Positions 41,491 to 51,718 of a stretch of 64,000 bases of DNA are shown piece by piece. The translations under genes and the position numbers were made by a program. Under the pieces are notes generated by a model. That model saw only the letters and a list, made by a program, of their open reading frames with translations. It was not told where the DNA came from and searched no databases. Source of the stretch: Streptomyces sp. WM6386 (GTDB lineage: Bacteria; Actinomycetota; Actinomycetes; Streptomycetales; Streptomycetaceae); NCBI RefSeq assembly GCF_000972385.1, contig NZ_JXTE01000027.1, forward strand, positions 28,084 to 92,083, read 5' to 3'. How positions within the stretch are numbered: the stretch's first letter is position 1; each line of letters starts with the position of its first letter.

Positions 41491-42558
41491 TCAGGCGTTG
41501 TAGTCACCGACCATTTCCGCACCCGTGGTGTGGTCACCACGGTCGGTGATCTCACCGGCGACCCACGCCTCGACCCCACGGTCGGCCAGCGTGGTCAGGG
41601 CCACGTCGGCGGACTCCTGCGGGACGATGGCGATCATGCCGACGCCCATGTTCAGGGTCTTCTCCAGCTCCAGGCGTTCGACCCGACCCGTCCTGCCGAC
41701 GAGGTCGAAGATCGGGGCCGGGGTCCAGGTGGAGCGGTCGACGATCGCGTGCAGGTCGTCCGGGATCACGCGGGCCAGGTTGGCCGCGAGACCGCCTCCC
41801 GTGACGTGGCTGTACGCGTGCACGTCGGTGGTCCGGGTGAGCGCCAGGCAGTCCAGCGAGTAGATCTTGGTGGGTTCCAGGAGCTCCTCGCCGAGGGTGC
41901 GGCCGAGCTCGTCGATCCGGGCGTCCAGGGACAGGCCCGCCTCGTTGAGCAGGACGTGCCGGACGAGCGAGTACCCGTTCGAGTGAAGACCGGACGCCGC
42001 CATGGCGATGACCGTGTCACCCGTACGGATACGATCCGGGCCCAGCAGCCGGTCGGCCTCCACGACGCCCGTACCGGCGCCGGCGACGTCGAAGTCGTCC
42101 GGACCCAGCAGACCGGGGTGCTCGGCCGTCTCGCCGCCCACCAGGGCGCAGCCGGCGAGGACACAGCCCTCGGCGATGCCCTTGACGATCGCGGCGACCC
42201 GCTCGGGGTGGACCTTGCCGACACAGATGTAGTCGGTCATGAACAGCGGCTCGGCACCGCACACCACGATGTCGTCCATGACCATCGCGACCAGGTCGTG
42301 GCCGATCGTGTCGTAGACGCCCAGCTGACGCGCGATGTCGACCTTCGTGCCGACGCCGTCGGTCGCGGAGGCGAGGAGGGGACGCTCGTAGTGCTTGAGG
42401 GCGGAGGCGTCGAAGAGGCCGGCGAAACCGCCGAGGCCGCCGAGGACCTCGGGGCGCTGGGTCTTCTTCACCCACTCCTTCATGAGTTCTACGGCGCGGT
42501 CTCCCGCTTCGATGTCGACGCCCGCGGCTGCGTAGCTGGCACCAGTTGTCTCAGACAT
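41491..42558 (-). CDS. purM: phosphoribosylformylglycinamidine cyclo-ligase (AIR synthetase)
   Basis: 355 residues. ATP-dependent closure of FGAM to AIR, step five of purine synthesis. Family signatures include S-Y-A-A-A-G-V-D-I-E-A-G near the start, A-T-D-G-V-G-T-K (about 64-71), M-D-D-I-V-V-C-G-A-E-P and G-G-E-T-A-E. ATG 42558; it follows purF by 60 bases on the same strand and is probably cotranscribed. Confidence 0.96.
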   Translation of the reverse strand: MSETTGASYAAAGVDIEAGDRAVELMKEWVKKTQRPEVLGGLGGFAGLFDASALKHYERPLLASATDGVGTKVDIARQLGVYDTIGHDLVAMVMDDIVVCGAEPLFMTDYICVGKVHPERVAAIVKGIAEGCVLAGCALVGGETAEHPGLLGPDDFDVAGAGTGVVEADRLLGPDRIRTGDTVIAMAASGLHSNGYSLVRHVLLNEAGLSLDARIDELGRTLGEELLEPTKIYSLDCLALTRTTDVHAYSHVTGGGLAANLARVIPDDLHAIVDRSTWTPAPIFDLVGRTGRVERLELEKTLNMGVGMIAIVPQESADVALTTLADRGVEAWVAGEITDRGDHTTGAEMVGDYNA

Positions 42559-42618
42559 GGCTAGTGAGAACTTTCGTGTCGTACGGCAGACGTATTAAAA
42601 AAGCACAGCACGGGCTGG

Positions 42619-44148
42619 CTACGGGCGACGGATCGCGTCGGCCGCCGCCGTGGCCGCCGGGCCGGCTGCCAGTTCGGTCTCCAGGAGCTGCTTGCCGAGC
42701 AGCTCGGGGTCCGGGAGCTCCATCGGGTACTCGCCGTCGAAGCAGGCGCGGCACAGGTTCGGCTTGGCGATCGTGGTCGCCTCGATCATGCCGTCGAGGG
42801 AGATGTACGCCAGGGAGTCGGCGCCCAGTGAGGTGCCGATCTCGTCGATGGTCATGCCGTTGGCGATGAGCTCGGCACGGGTCGCGAAATCTATGCCGAA
42901 GAAGCAGGGCCACTTCACGGGCGGGGAGGAGATCCGGATGTGGACCTCGGCCGCCCCGGCCTCGCGGAGCATCCGCACCAGCGCCCGCTGGGTGTTGCCG
43001 CGCACGATCGAGTCGTCGACGACGACCAGGCGCTTGCCCTTGATGACTTCCTTCAGCGGGTTCAGCTTCAGACGGATGCCGAGCTGCCGGATCGTCTGCG
43101 AGGGCTGGATGAACGTACGACCGACGTACGCGTTCTTCACCAGACCCGCACCGAACGGGATTCCGCTCGCCTCCGCGTAACCGATCGCCGCCGGGGTGCC
43201 GGACTCCGGGGTCGCTATGACCAGGTCGGCCTCGACCGGGGCTTCCTTCGCCAGCTTGCGGCCCATCTCCACACGGGAGAGGTAGACGTTGCGGCCGGCG
43301 ATGTCGGTGTCGGGGCGGGCCAGATAGACGTACTCGAAGACACAGCCCTTGGGCTTCGCTTCCGCGAATCGGGAGCTGCGCAGACCGTTCTCGTCGATGG
43401 CGATGAACTCGCCCGGCTCGATCTCACGGACGAAGCTCGCGCCGCAGATGTCGAGGGCGGCACCCTCGGAGGCGACGACCCAGCCGCGCTCCAGGCGGCC
43501 GAGAACCAGCGGGCGGATGCCCTGCGGGTCGCGGGCGGCGTAGAGGGTGTGCTCGTTCATGAAGACGAGGGAGAAGGCGCCGCGGACCTTCGGGAGGACC
43601 TTCGGGGAGGCTTCCTCGATGGTCAGCGGCTTGCCGTCGTCGTCGACCTGGGCCGCGAGGAGCGCGGTGAGCAGGTCGGTGTCGTTGGTGGCGGCCACCC
43701 GGGTCGAGCGGCCGTTGGTGTCCTTGGGGAGGTCGGCGACCATCTCGGCGAGCTGCGCCGTGTTGACCAGGTTGCCGTTGTGGCCGAGCGCGATCGAGCC
43801 GTGCGCGGTGGCACGGAACGTCGGCTGGGCGTTCTCCCAGACGGAGGCACCGGTGGTCGAGTAGCGGGCGTGACCGACCGCGATATGACCCTGGAGCGAA
43901 CCGAGAGAGGTCTCGTCGAAGACCTGGGAAACGAGCCCCATGTCCTTGAAGACGAGGATCTGGGAGCCGTTGCTGACCGCGATACCCGCGGATTCCTGGC
44001 CCCGATGCTGGAGGGCGTAGAGCCCGAAGTAAGTGAGCTTGGCGACCTCTTCACCCGGGGCCCAGACTCCGAAGACGCCGCAAGCGTCCTGGGGGCCTTT
44101 CTCGCCGGGGAGCAGATCATGATTGAGTCGACCGTCACCACGTGGCAC
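42619..44148 (-). CDS. purF: amidophosphoribosyltransferase
   Basis: 509 residues. First committed step of purine synthesis (PRPP to phosphoribosylamine). A short N-terminal propeptide precedes the catalytic Cys23 (D-A-C-G-V-F-G-V). The PRPP motif is V-V-V-D-D-S-I-V-R-G. Cysteines in K-G-C-V-F-E-Y, P-C-F-F-G-I-D and L-C-R-A-C match the [4Fe-4S] ligands of the Bacillus-type enzyme, so oxygen-sensitive iron-sulphur dependence is expected. GTG start. Upstream of purM. Confidence 0.96.
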   Translation of the reverse strand: MPRGDGRLNHDLLPGEKGPQDACGVFGVWAPGEEVAKLTYFGLYALQHRGQESAGIAVSNGSQILVFKDMGLVSQVFDETSLGSLQGHIAVGHARYSTTGASVWENAQPTFRATAHGSIALGHNGNLVNTAQLAEMVADLPKDTNGRSTRVAATNDTDLLTALLAAQVDDDGKPLTIEEASPKVLPKVRGAFSLVFMNEHTLYAARDPQGIRPLVLGRLERGWVVASEGAALDICGASFVREIEPGEFIAIDENGLRSSRFAEAKPKGCVFEYVYLARPDTDIAGRNVYLSRVEMGRKLAKEAPVEADLVIATPESGTPAAIGYAEASGIPFGAGLVKNAYVGRTFIQPSQTIRQLGIRLKLNPLKEVIKGKRLVVVDDSIVRGNTQRALVRMLREAGAAEVHIRISSPPVKWPCFFGIDFATRAELIANGMTIDEIGTSLGADSLAYISLDGMIEATTIAKPNLCRACFDGEYPMELPDPELLGKQLLETELAAGPAATAAADAIRRP

Positions 44149-44308
44149 GTTCTCGAGTGTAGGCGAGGTCGGCCACTGGTCTGAATTGGGGATACGTGCC
44201 TTTGTTGAGTCACCAGGCGGCGACCGCTTTGGCGGTTTTTTCGTTTTGGCTGGTCAGCGCGGTGGATCGACGACCCTCCGGATATATGAGTGAGGTGTCG
44301 CACACCTC

Positions 44309-44761
44309 TCAGCTGGTGGACTCGGCGGACTCGGTCAGTCGCACTGTGTCTCCGTTCGCGGTGGTGAGCGTGAGGTGGTCGTCGGTGACGGCTGTCTTCA
44401 GGGCACCGCCGACGAGGGTGTCGGCGAGGGTCTGCTCGAAGGTCATGACCGGCTTCTCGCAGGCCATCCTGGTGGTCGTGGCGTGGCTGAGCCGGATGGT
44501 GCCGTCCTCGGCGGTGGTGACCTTGGCGTTGAAGTGGTTGCAGCCGTAGTTGCCCGCGGCCTTGCCGTCCTTCATCTCCACGTTCGCCCCTTCGGGTGCC
44601 TTGTGGGTCTTGCCGTCCACGGTGACGCTGTCGACGCTCCAGTGGACTCCGGTGACGGGTTTCTCGGCGCTGACCGAACCGCTGCCCGCCTTGTCGGTGC
44701 CGCAGGCCGCGGCGAGCGGGAGCACGGTCAGGACCACGAGGATCAGTCGCTGTTTGTCCAT
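44309..44761 (-). CDS. META-domain lipoprotein
   Basis: 150 residues. The signal peptide ends in the lipobox A-A-A-C at about residue 20. The mature part is a single META/HslJ-like beta domain with G-N-Y-G-C-N-H-F-N-A (cf. the family's G-C-N motif) and T-T-R-M-A-C, a likely disulphide. Such proteins are anchored outside the membrane and linked in other bacteria to stress or antibiotic tolerance; no specific role can be given. Confidence 0.9.
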   Translation of the reverse strand: MDKQRLILVVLTVLPLAAACGTDKAGSGSVSAEKPVTGVHWSVDSVTVDGKTHKAPEGANVEMKDGKAAGNYGCNHFNAKVTTAEDGTIRLSHATTTRMACEKPVMTFEQTLADTLVGGALKTAVTDDHLTLTTANGDTVRLTESAESTS

Positions 44762-44810
44762 GCCGATGGGACGGGAGGGGCGGGAGACCGGTTCCTCGTG
44801 GGCGACCGGT

Positions 44811-45608
44811 TCACCCCATCAGGGGCAGCAATCCGCCAAGATCCGCCCGCTCACCACTGGCACTGACCTTCGCGTCCTCGATCGCCTCCGGCCACGCCAC
44901 CCGTCCGGTCGCGAGCCGGATCCAGGTCAGCGGGTCGGTCTCGACGACGTTGGGCGGGGTGCCGCGGGTGTGCCGGGGCCCCTCGACGCACTGCACGACG
45001 GCGTACGGCGGGATCCGCACCTCGGTCGAGCCGCCGGGGGCCTTCGCGGCGAGGGCGTCGGCGAGGAGGCGGGTACAGGCGGCCAGGGCCTGCCGGTCGT
45101 ACGGGATGTCGAGGCCCGGCAGCGCGGCGTTCAGGTCGTCCGTGTGGACGACGAGTTCGACGGTGCGGGTGACCAGGTAGTCGGCGAGGGGCATGGCGCC
45201 GGTGCGGCTGCCGATGAGGCGGTCGCCGGGGGTCTGCGCGAGCTTGCGCGCGAAGCGTTCCCCGGTGTCGGCGTACAGGGCGTCGAGGTCGGGGTGGGCG
45301 GCGGCGAGGTCGCGGGTGCCGTCGTCGATGTCGTCCGCCCGGGGGGCGGTGGTGGAGGGCCACTCCAGGAGGGTCAGGGTGGGCTTGTCCGGCTCGTCGC
45401 GGTCGAGGCCACGGCTGATGGCGTCGACGGCCATCGTGATGTGCGCGGCCAGATCGCGGACGGTCCAGTCACCGAGGCGGGTGGGGCTCGCGAGCCGCTC
45501 CTCGCTCAGCGTGCCGACGGCCTGCCGCACATGCCCGAACTGGGTGAGCACCGCGGTGCGGGTCTTCGCGGGGTCGTAGGTGCGGGCGCGCTTCTTGGCC
45601 GGTGGCAT
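44811..45608 (-). CDS. mycothiol-dependent maleylpyruvate isomerase-family / sterol carrier protein
   Basis: 265 residues. The N-terminal DinB-like four-helix bundle has the metal-histidine positions V-R-D-L-A-A-H-I (about 56) and V-V-H-T-D-D-L (about 158). The C-terminal SCP2-like domain ends in W-I-R-L-A-T-G-R-x-x-W-x-E. This matches actinobacterial mycothiol-dependent transferases of unknown substrate. ATG 45608; the frame upstream is low-complexity repeat DNA. Confidence 0.87.
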   Translation of the reverse strand: MPPAKKRARTYDPAKTRTAVLTQFGHVRQAVGTLSEERLASPTRLGDWTVRDLAAHITMAVDAISRGLDRDEPDKPTLTLLEWPSTTAPRADDIDDGTRDLAAAHPDLDALYADTGERFARKLAQTPGDRLIGSRTGAMPLADYLVTRTVELVVHTDDLNAALPGLDIPYDRQALAACTRLLADALAAKAPGGSTEVRIPPYAVVQCVEGPRHTRGTPPNVVETDPLTWIRLATGRVAWPEAIEDAKVSASGERADLGGLLPLMG

Positions 45609-45914
45609 GTGATCAAGCCTAGGCGGGGCGGTGGTTCGAGGTGGGATGCATCGAAGATCTCGCGGTTGTGGGGGCTGCGGGCGTCGTGCGGGTGCGCCCT
45701 CGGTTTCCTCGCCCCCGCCGCCCATACCCGTCCCATCCCCAAGGGCTGCCGCCCCTTCGACCCCAGCTCCCAGGGGGCTCCGCCCTGGACCCCCGTCGGC
45801 CCCGAAGGGCCTCGTCCTCAGACGCCGGACGGGCTGAAAGACAAGGGTGGGTGGGGGATCGGGACGGCAGGGCCTCATCCCCGGACTCCGGACAGGCTGA
45901 GGTGCCCGGGGCGT
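45609..45914. repeat. intergenic Streptomyces-type repeat sequence
   Basis: No gene. It contains the dyad CCCAGGGGGCTCCGCCCTGG and two related units near 45807-45838 and 45866-45901 (GGCCTCGTCC..CGCCGGACGGGCTGA and a diverged GGCCTCATCC..CTCCGGACAGGCTGA). Related units recur in intergenic DNA of many Streptomyces genomes, to my recollection. Confidence 0.6.
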
Positions 45915-46559
45915 TCACTTCCTGCGCGCGTATCCCCCGAGCCCCTGTTCCACCAACGCGAAGGCCTTCTCGGCCCGTTCGGCGGCGTCGGCGGCGACCT
46001 CGTCCACGGACTCGCCGGCGTCGATGCGCAGATGGTGTTCCTCGACCAGGGCCTGGCGGGCGGCGGTGAGGGTGGCGGCGGCGATCAGGGCCAGGGTGCG
46101 GTCGCCGGTCTCCTCGGTGAGCAGGTCGGCCAGTTCGCGCGCGCCCTTCTCGGACGACAGATAGGCACGCTCCCGCAGGACCGGCGTCGCCATGATGACC
46201 GTGCGGATCCGGCGGGCGAAGGGCTCGCTGTGCAGGCCGATCGAGGGGTCGCGGGTCTCGACCATCGCCAGGAACTGCCGGCGCACGGCCTCCACCGCGG
46301 ACTCGCCCGGCGCCCGTTCGCGTACAGCACGGGCCGGGTCGGAGAAGTGCTCCTCCATGGGCTTGAAGACCAAGTCCTCTTTCGTGCCGAAGTAGTTGAA
46401 GACGGTCATCTTGGAGACCTCTGAGGCGTCCGCGACCTCCTGCACGGAGACGGCGTCGAACCCCTTCTCGACGAACAGCTCGACAGCGGTCCGGTAGATC
46501 CGCAGTGCCGTCTGGAGCTTCTTGCGCTCGCGCAGCCCCATCCCCTCAGCAAAAGCCAT
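45915..46559 (-). CDS. TetR-family repressor
   Basis: 214 residues. The N-terminal TetR HTH runs from about 10 to 60: V-E-L-F-V-E-K-G-F-D-A-V-S-V, then V-S-K-M-T-V-F-N-Y-F as the recognition helix. The C-terminal part is the ligand-binding helical domain. It is divergent from an MFS exporter 67 bases away, the standard layout for autoregulated efflux control. ATG 46559 is used; ATG 46541 follows GAGGGG directly. Confidence 0.9.
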   Translation of the reverse strand: MAFAEGMGLRERKKLQTALRIYRTAVELFVEKGFDAVSVQEVADASEVSKMTVFNYFGTKEDLVFKPMEEHFSDPARAVRERAPGESAVEAVRRQFLAMVETRDPSIGLHSEPFARRIRTVIMATPVLRERAYLSSEKGARELADLLTEETGDRTLALIAAATLTAARQALVEEHHLRIDAGESVDEVAADAAERAEKAFALVEQGLGGYARRK

Positions 46560-46626
46560 GGCATCACTGTACCAAGATGAATTTTAGCCCGAGATTAAAG
46601 ATTGACTCAGTACATAAATCTGGGGC
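46560..46626. promoter_or_regulatory. shared TetR/MFS operator-promoter region
   Basis: 67 AT-rich bases between divergent genes. They contain TTGACT at 46601-46606 toward the exporter and an imperfect dyad TTTAGCCCGAGATTAAA at 46583-46599, a good candidate TetR operator. TGTAC and GTACA also flank the region. Confidence 0.55.
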
Positions 46627-48072
46627 ATGGTGCTGCTCATGACCGAGACCCCAGAGACCCTCATGTCAGAGACCCAACGGAAAATCGGCTTCCTCGTCTG
46701 CCTCGTCACGATCGTCCTGGCCGTCCTGGACATGCAGATCGTGTCCGCCGCGACCGTCCCGATCGTCCGGGACCTCGACCCCGCGCACGGCATCGACACG
46801 ATCCCGTGGCTGGTCAGCGCCTTCTCGCTGGCCTCAGCCGCGGTCCTGCCGCTCTACGGCAGGCTCTGCGACGTCCTCGGCGCCAAGCACGTGTTCCTCG
46901 GAGCCGTCGGCACCTTCCTCCTGGGCTCGGCGCTGTGCGGCGCGGCCCAGTCGATCGGTCAGCTCATAGCGGCCCGGGCCGTCCAGGGCATCGGGGCCGG
47001 CGGGCTGATGAGCGTGACGATGGTCGTGATCGCCCAGCTCAGGGGGCCCGGCGAGCGGGACGCCAAGGGCGCGGGGATGGGCGGGATCCTCGCCGGCGGG
47101 GGCATGGCGATCGGCCCGTGGATCGGCGGGATGCTGTCCGACCACGCGAGCTGGCGGTGGATCTTCTACGTCAACCTGCCGCTCGGCGCCGCCGCCCTGG
47201 TCCTCGGCGCACTCGTCCTGAAACTCCCCCGGCACGGCGGCGGTGACCGCATCGACTTCCTGGGCGCCGCCCTCGCCGCCGCCTTCTCCACCGCACTCCT
47301 GCTGGTCACCGAGTGGGGCGGCCGGCAGTACGCCTGGTCGTCACCGCAGATCGCCGGCCTCGCACTGACCTCCGCCGCCGCCCTCGCCCTGTTCCTGCGC
47401 CGCCAGGTCACCGCCGCGGAACCGATCCTGCCGCTCTCCATGTTCCGGATCCGGGAACTGCGCTGGGGCTTCGCGATCCAGGGCCTGGTCGGTGCGGGCA
47501 TGGTCGGCGCGATCTACTACGTGATGGTCTATCTCCAGGTCGCCCGGGGCATGGACAGCGCCTCGGCCGGGCTGTTCCTCATCCCCATGGCGCTCGGCAT
47601 GACGGCCGTCGGCATCGTCACGGGCAGGCTCGCCGAACGCGGCCGCCCCGAGCGGACGTTCGTGATCACCGGCTCGGCCGTCACCGCCGTCGCCTTCCTC
47701 CTGCTGGCCACCACCGGCACCCACACCTCCCTGTGGTGGCTGCGCGCCGAACTCCTCCTCCTCGGCGTCGGCTTCGGCCAGCTGATCGGGCAGCTCATCC
47801 AGCTCGTCCAGGAGGCGGCCCCGCGCCACCAGCTCGGCGTCGCCACGACAGCCGTCCGCTTCTTCCAGACGCTGGGCACGGCCCTGGGCGCCGCCGTCTT
47901 CGGCACGCTGCTGACCCGGCTGGACGACGGGACGGGCACGGCGTCCTACGTCTCCGCCATGGACGCGGTGTTCCTGTGCGGTGCCGGGCTGATGGCCCTG
48001 TGCGTGGCGCTGGCGCTGAGGCTGCCCCAGGCGGCTGTGGCGGGGCCGGCGCCGGCCCCGGTCAGGACGTGA
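46627..48072 (+). CDS. DHA2-family MFS multidrug exporter
   Basis: 481 residues with about 14 hydrophobic segments. Helix 1 contains V-L-D-M-Q-I-V (the D1 motif of 14-TM DHA2 pumps), motif A is G-R-L-C-D-V-L-G-A-K, and motif C-like G-G-G-M-A-I-G-P-W-I-G-G lies in TM5. It is probably repressed by the divergent TetR protein and exports toxic hydrophobic compounds. The substrate is not predictable. Confidence 0.92.
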   Translation: MVLLMTETPETLMSETQRKIGFLVCLVTIVLAVLDMQIVSAATVPIVRDLDPAHGIDTIPWLVSAFSLASAAVLPLYGRLCDVLGAKHVFLGAVGTFLLGSALCGAAQSIGQLIAARAVQGIGAGGLMSVTMVVIAQLRGPGERDAKGAGMGGILAGGGMAIGPWIGGMLSDHASWRWIFYVNLPLGAAALVLGALVLKLPRHGGGDRIDFLGAALAAAFSTALLLVTEWGGRQYAWSSPQIAGLALTSAAALALFLRRQVTAAEPILPLSMFRIRELRWGFAIQGLVGAGMVGAIYYVMVYLQVARGMDSASAGLFLIPMALGMTAVGIVTGRLAERGRPERTFVITGSAVTAVAFLLLATTGTHTSLWWLRAELLLLGVGFGQLIGQLIQLVQEAAPRHQLGVATTAVRFFQTLGTALGAAVFGTLLTRLDDGTGTASYVSAMDAVFLCGAGLMALCVALALRLPQAAVAGPAPAPVRT

Positions 48073-49362
48073 AGTCCGTGGGGAACTTCACGCCCGTGCA
48101 GCCGCGGCGGGTGGCGACATCGTCGACGTAGGCCTTGAAGAGCTCGCGGAGGTGGGGGCGGATGAACTTCTGGTACGGGTACTCCACGGTCAGGGTGTGG
48201 ACGGCGGGTTCGCCGTCGCAGGTGGACGAGGCCCACCAGACGCCGGCGCCCGGGAGGGCGCCCGCCGTGCCGGGGTCGAGGGGGCGCTGGGTGGTGCCGA
48301 TGCCCTCGGCCACGACCTCGCCGGCCTCGTCACCGAAGTACGACTCGGTCTTCAGCCACCAGGCGGTGTGCCGCCGGCTGCTCTGCCCCCGTTCCTTGTC
48401 GCTGAGCCCGGACCAGATCCGGCTCCTCGCGTCCTCGCTCACCGCGAGCAGACAGCGCTCCTCGGTCGCGTGGGACGCCGTCGGAGCGGACAGCGCGAGG
48501 TCGGGGAGGCGGCCACCGCGCCGGTCGGCGTACCAGCCGCACGTACCCTTCGCCGCCCCGGCATCCGTCAACCGTCTGCCGGGCGCGGGGAGTTCGGACG
48601 GGAGGGCGGGCAGAGTGGTCGTGCAACCGGTCTTGGCAGCGGCCCGTTCGGCGGCCGTGCGGGCCAGTTCGGCGAGGGTGCGGCGGTCGGCGTCCGTGAC
48701 CGGCTCGTCGTCCAGGGCGTAGCGGGCGACCGTCATGGCATTGACCGAGGTCTTCGACTCCGGCTTGTTCGTGCAGACGGCCTTCACGGACACGCTCACG
48801 TCCGTGTACACGCCGAGCCGACCGTCGCCGAGCGGGTACGAGACACTCCGGTCCGCCTCGCGCGTGACGTCGTCGACCCGGTCGTAGATCCGGGCCTGGA
48901 ACGGGTCGACCCAGCCGTCGGCGACCTGCGCGTATTCATCGGACGGTGTCGCCCAGACGGAGAGCGAGAAATGCTCGTACGACGTCCCGGGATCCCCGAC
49001 CCGGTAGATCCGGCACTTCGCAGGCAGCGTGGCCAGGGCGGCGGGTAGGTCGAGGTCGAACATCACATCGCCCTTGCCACTGCCCGGCAGGGCCCGGTCC
49101 GTACCGCCGTCGAGGCCGAGGACCCTGTCGGGGTCCACCAGGCCGTCACAGGCACGGCTGATCTTGTCCCGGCTGTCGGCCCGGTCCAGGTAGGCATCCG
49201 TCTCCAGCCACAGCCCCCAGCCGCCCAGACCGATCCCCAGCACACCGGTGATCACCACCAGCCGCCCAGACCGATCCCCAGCACACCGGTGATCACCACC
49301 AGCCGGTTGAGCCGGTCGCTGAGCCGACCGCCGCGGCCAGGTATGCGCCAGTACCCCGTCAC
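48062..49362 (-). pseudogene. membrane-anchored protein gene broken by 41-bp duplication
   Basis: The intact remainder (48062-49258, 398 residues) begins with a hydrophobic anchor (V-I-T-G-V-L-G-I-G-L-G-G-W-G) and a secreted-type domain with paired cysteines. Its natural start appears to be GTG 49362 (V-T-G-Y-W-R-I-P-G-R-G-G-R), preceded by GGGGGGA. A 41-bp tandem duplication at 49218-49299 shifts the frame and creates a TGA. Removing one copy leaves 1260 bases, exactly 420 codons, which is strong evidence for the reconstruction. A shorter product from GTG 49258 is possible but lacks a good ribosome site. Function unknown. Confidence 0.8.
49218..49299. repeat. 41-bp perfect tandem duplication
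   Basis: Positions 49218-49258 are repeated directly at 49259-49299. The unit is not a multiple of three and lies inside the 5' end of the membrane-anchored protein gene, disrupting it. Confidence 0.92.
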
Positions 49363-49409
49363 CCTCGTCCCCCCGTGATCACTGATGACCGGCCGAAGCT
49401 AACACGCCC

Positions 49410-49443
49410 GAAGGCCCCGGCCGTCGAAACGACCGGGGCCTTC
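49410..49443 (-). terminator. terminator of purSQL operon
   Basis: 11-bp outer stem (49410-49420 with 49433-49443), extended by an inner GTCG/CGAC stem around AAA, just downstream of the minus-strand purL stop. Confidence 0.88.
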
Positions 49444-49459
49444 ACAGGCGTATCACCGA

Positions 49460-51718
49460 CTAGGCCAGCAGCGCCGGGATCGTCTCCTCGTGCGCCTTGC
49501 GCAGCTCCTCCAGGGACAGCTCGAACTCGCCCTGGAGCTCGACCGTCTCCCCGTCCACGACTCCGATGCGGGTGACCGGCAGGCCGCGCGCACCGCACAT
49601 GTCGTTGAAGCGGAGCTCCTCGGAGCGCGGCACGGCGACGACCGCGCGTCCCGCCGACTCGGAGAAGAGGAGGGTGAAGGCGTCGAGCCCGTCCGGCACG
49701 ATCAGACGCGCGCCCTTGCCGCCGAGCAGCGCCGACTCCACGACCGCCTGGATCAGGCCGCCGTCGGAGAGGTCGTGCGCGGAGTCGATCATGCCGTCGC
49801 GGGAGGCGGAGATCAGGATCTCGGCCAGCAGGCGCTCACGCTCCAGGTCGACCTTCGGGGGAAGGCCGCCGAGGTGGTCGTGCACGACCTGCGACCAGGC
49901 CGAACCGCCGAACTCCTCACGCGTGTCGCCGAGGAGGTACAGCAGCTGGCCCTCCTCCTGGAAGGCGACCGGCGTACGACGCGCCACGTCGTCGATGACG
50001 CCCAGGACCGCGACCACCGGGGTGGGGTGGATGGCCACCTCGCCCGTCTGGTTGTAGAGCGACACATTGCCGCCGGTCACCGGGGTGCCCAACTGCTGGC
50101 AGGCATCGGCCAGTCCACGGATGGCCTCCGCGAACTGCCACATGACAGCCGGGTCCTCGGGCGAGCCGAAGTTCAGGCAGTCCGACACCGCGAGCGGCTT
50201 GGCTCCCGTCGTGGCGACGTTGCGGTACGCCTCCGACAGTGCCAGCTGGGCGCCCGCGTACGGGTCCAGCTTCGCGTAACGGCCGTTGCCGTCCGTCGCG
50301 ATGGCGACGCCGAGGCCGGTCTCCTCGTCGATGCGGATCATGCCCGAGTCCTCGGGCTGGGCCAGCACCGTGTTGCCCTGCACGAAATGGTCGTACTGCG
50401 AGGTGATCCACTTCTTGGAGGCCTGGTTGGGAGAGGCCACCAGCTTCAGGACCTGGTCCTTCAGCTCGGCCGAAGTCGCGGGCCGCGCAAGCTTGTTGGC
50501 GTCGTCGGCCTGGAGCTCGTCCTGCCAGGACGGGCGGGCGTAGGGGCGCTCGTAGACCGGGCCGTCGTGCGCGACCGTGCGCGGGTCGACGTCGACGATC
50601 TTGCCGCCGTGCCAGTAGATCTCCAGGCGGTCGCCGTCGGTCACCTCACCGATGACGGTGGCGATGACGTCCCACTTGTCGCAGATCTCCAGGAACCGGT
50701 CGACCTTCTCCGGCTCCACGACCGCGCACATGCGTTCCTGCGACTCGCTCATGAGGATTTCCTCGGGCGAGAGCGTGGAGTCACGCAGCGGTACGTCGTC
50801 CAGCGTCACGCGCATGCCGCCGGAGCCGTTGGAGGCCAGCTCGCTGGTGGCACAGGAGAGACCGGCGGCACCGAGATCCTGGATGCCGACGACCAGCTTC
50901 TCCTTGAAGGCCTCCAGGGTGCACTCGATGAGGAGCTTCTCCTGGAAGGGGTCGCCGACCTGCACGGCGGGGCGCTTCGACGGCTTGGCGTCGTCGAAGG
51001 TCTCGGACGCCAGGATGGACGCGCCACCGATCCCGTCACCGCCCGTACGGGCCCCGTACAGGATGACCTTGTTGCCCGAACCCGACGCCTTCGCGAGGTG
51101 GATGTCCTCGTGCCGCATGACGCCGATGGCACCGGCGTTGACCAGCGGGTTGCCCTGGTAGCAGGAGTCGAAGACGACCTCGCCGCCGATGTTGGGCAGG
51201 CCGAGGCAGTTGCCGTAGCCGCCGATGCCCGCCACGACACCCGGCAGCACGCGCTTGGTGTCGGGGTGGTCGGCCGCGCCGAACCGCAGCGGGTCCACGA
51301 CCGCGACCGGCCGCGCGCCCATCGCGATGATGTCGCGGACGATGCCGCCGACACCGGTGGCCGCGCCCTGGTAGGGCTCGACGTACGACGGGTGGTTGTG
51401 CGACTCGACCTTGAAGGTGACCGCGTAGCCCTGGCCGACGTCCACGACGCCCGCGTTCTCGCCGATGCCCACGAGCAGCGCATCGGACTGGGGGGCCTTC
51501 TCGCCGAACTGGCGGAGGTGGACCTTGGAGGACTTGTACGAGCAGTGCTCGGACCACATGACCGAGTACATGGCGAGCTCGGCACCGGTGGGCCGGCGGC
51601 CGAGGATCTCCACGACCCGCTCGTACTCGTCCTTCTTCAGACCGAGTTCGGCCCAGGGCAGCTCGACGTCGGGGGTCGCGGCCGCGTGCTCGACCGTGTC
51701 CAGAGGCGTCCGGCTCAT
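49460..51718 (-). CDS. purL: FGAM synthase subunit PurL
   Basis: 752 residues, the small (PurL II) form that works with PurQ and PurS. Signatures: W-S-E-H-C-S-Y-K (about 54-61), [11 protein letters not shown] (about 101), [15 protein letters not shown] and the late [10 protein letters not shown]. It carries out the ATP-dependent amidation of FGAR. Its start overlaps the purQ stop by 4 bases (ATGA). Confidence 0.97.
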   Translation of the reverse strand: MSRTPLDTVEHAAATPDVELPWAELGLKKDEYERVVEILGRRPTGAELAMYSVMWSEHCSYKSSKVHLRQFGEKAPQSDALLVGIGENAGVVDVGQGYAVTFKVESHNHPSYVEPYQGAATGVGGIVRDIIAMGARPVAVVDPLRFGAADHPDTKRVLPGVVAGIGGYGNCLGLPNIGGEVVFDSCYQGNPLVNAGAIGVMRHEDIHLAKASGSGNKVILYGARTGGDGIGGASILASETFDDAKPSKRPAVQVGDPFQEKLLIECTLEAFKEKLVVGIQDLGAAGLSCATSELASNGSGGMRVTLDDVPLRDSTLSPEEILMSESQERMCAVVEPEKVDRFLEICDKWDVIATVIGEVTDGDRLEIYWHGGKIVDVDPRTVAHDGPVYERPYARPSWQDELQADDANKLARPATSAELKDQVLKLVASPNQASKKWITSQYDHFVQGNTVLAQPEDSGMIRIDEETGLGVAIATDGNGRYAKLDPYAGAQLALSEAYRNVATTGAKPLAVSDCLNFGSPEDPAVMWQFAEAIRGLADACQQLGTPVTGGNVSLYNQTGEVAIHPTPVVAVLGVIDDVARRTPVAFQEEGQLLYLLGDTREEFGGSAWSQVVHDHLGGLPPKVDLERERLLAEILISASRDGMIDSAHDLSDGGLIQAVVESALLGGKGARLIVPDGLDAFTLLFSESAGRAVVAVPRSEELRFNDMCGARGLPVTRIGVVDGETVELQGEFELSLEELRKAHEETIPALLA

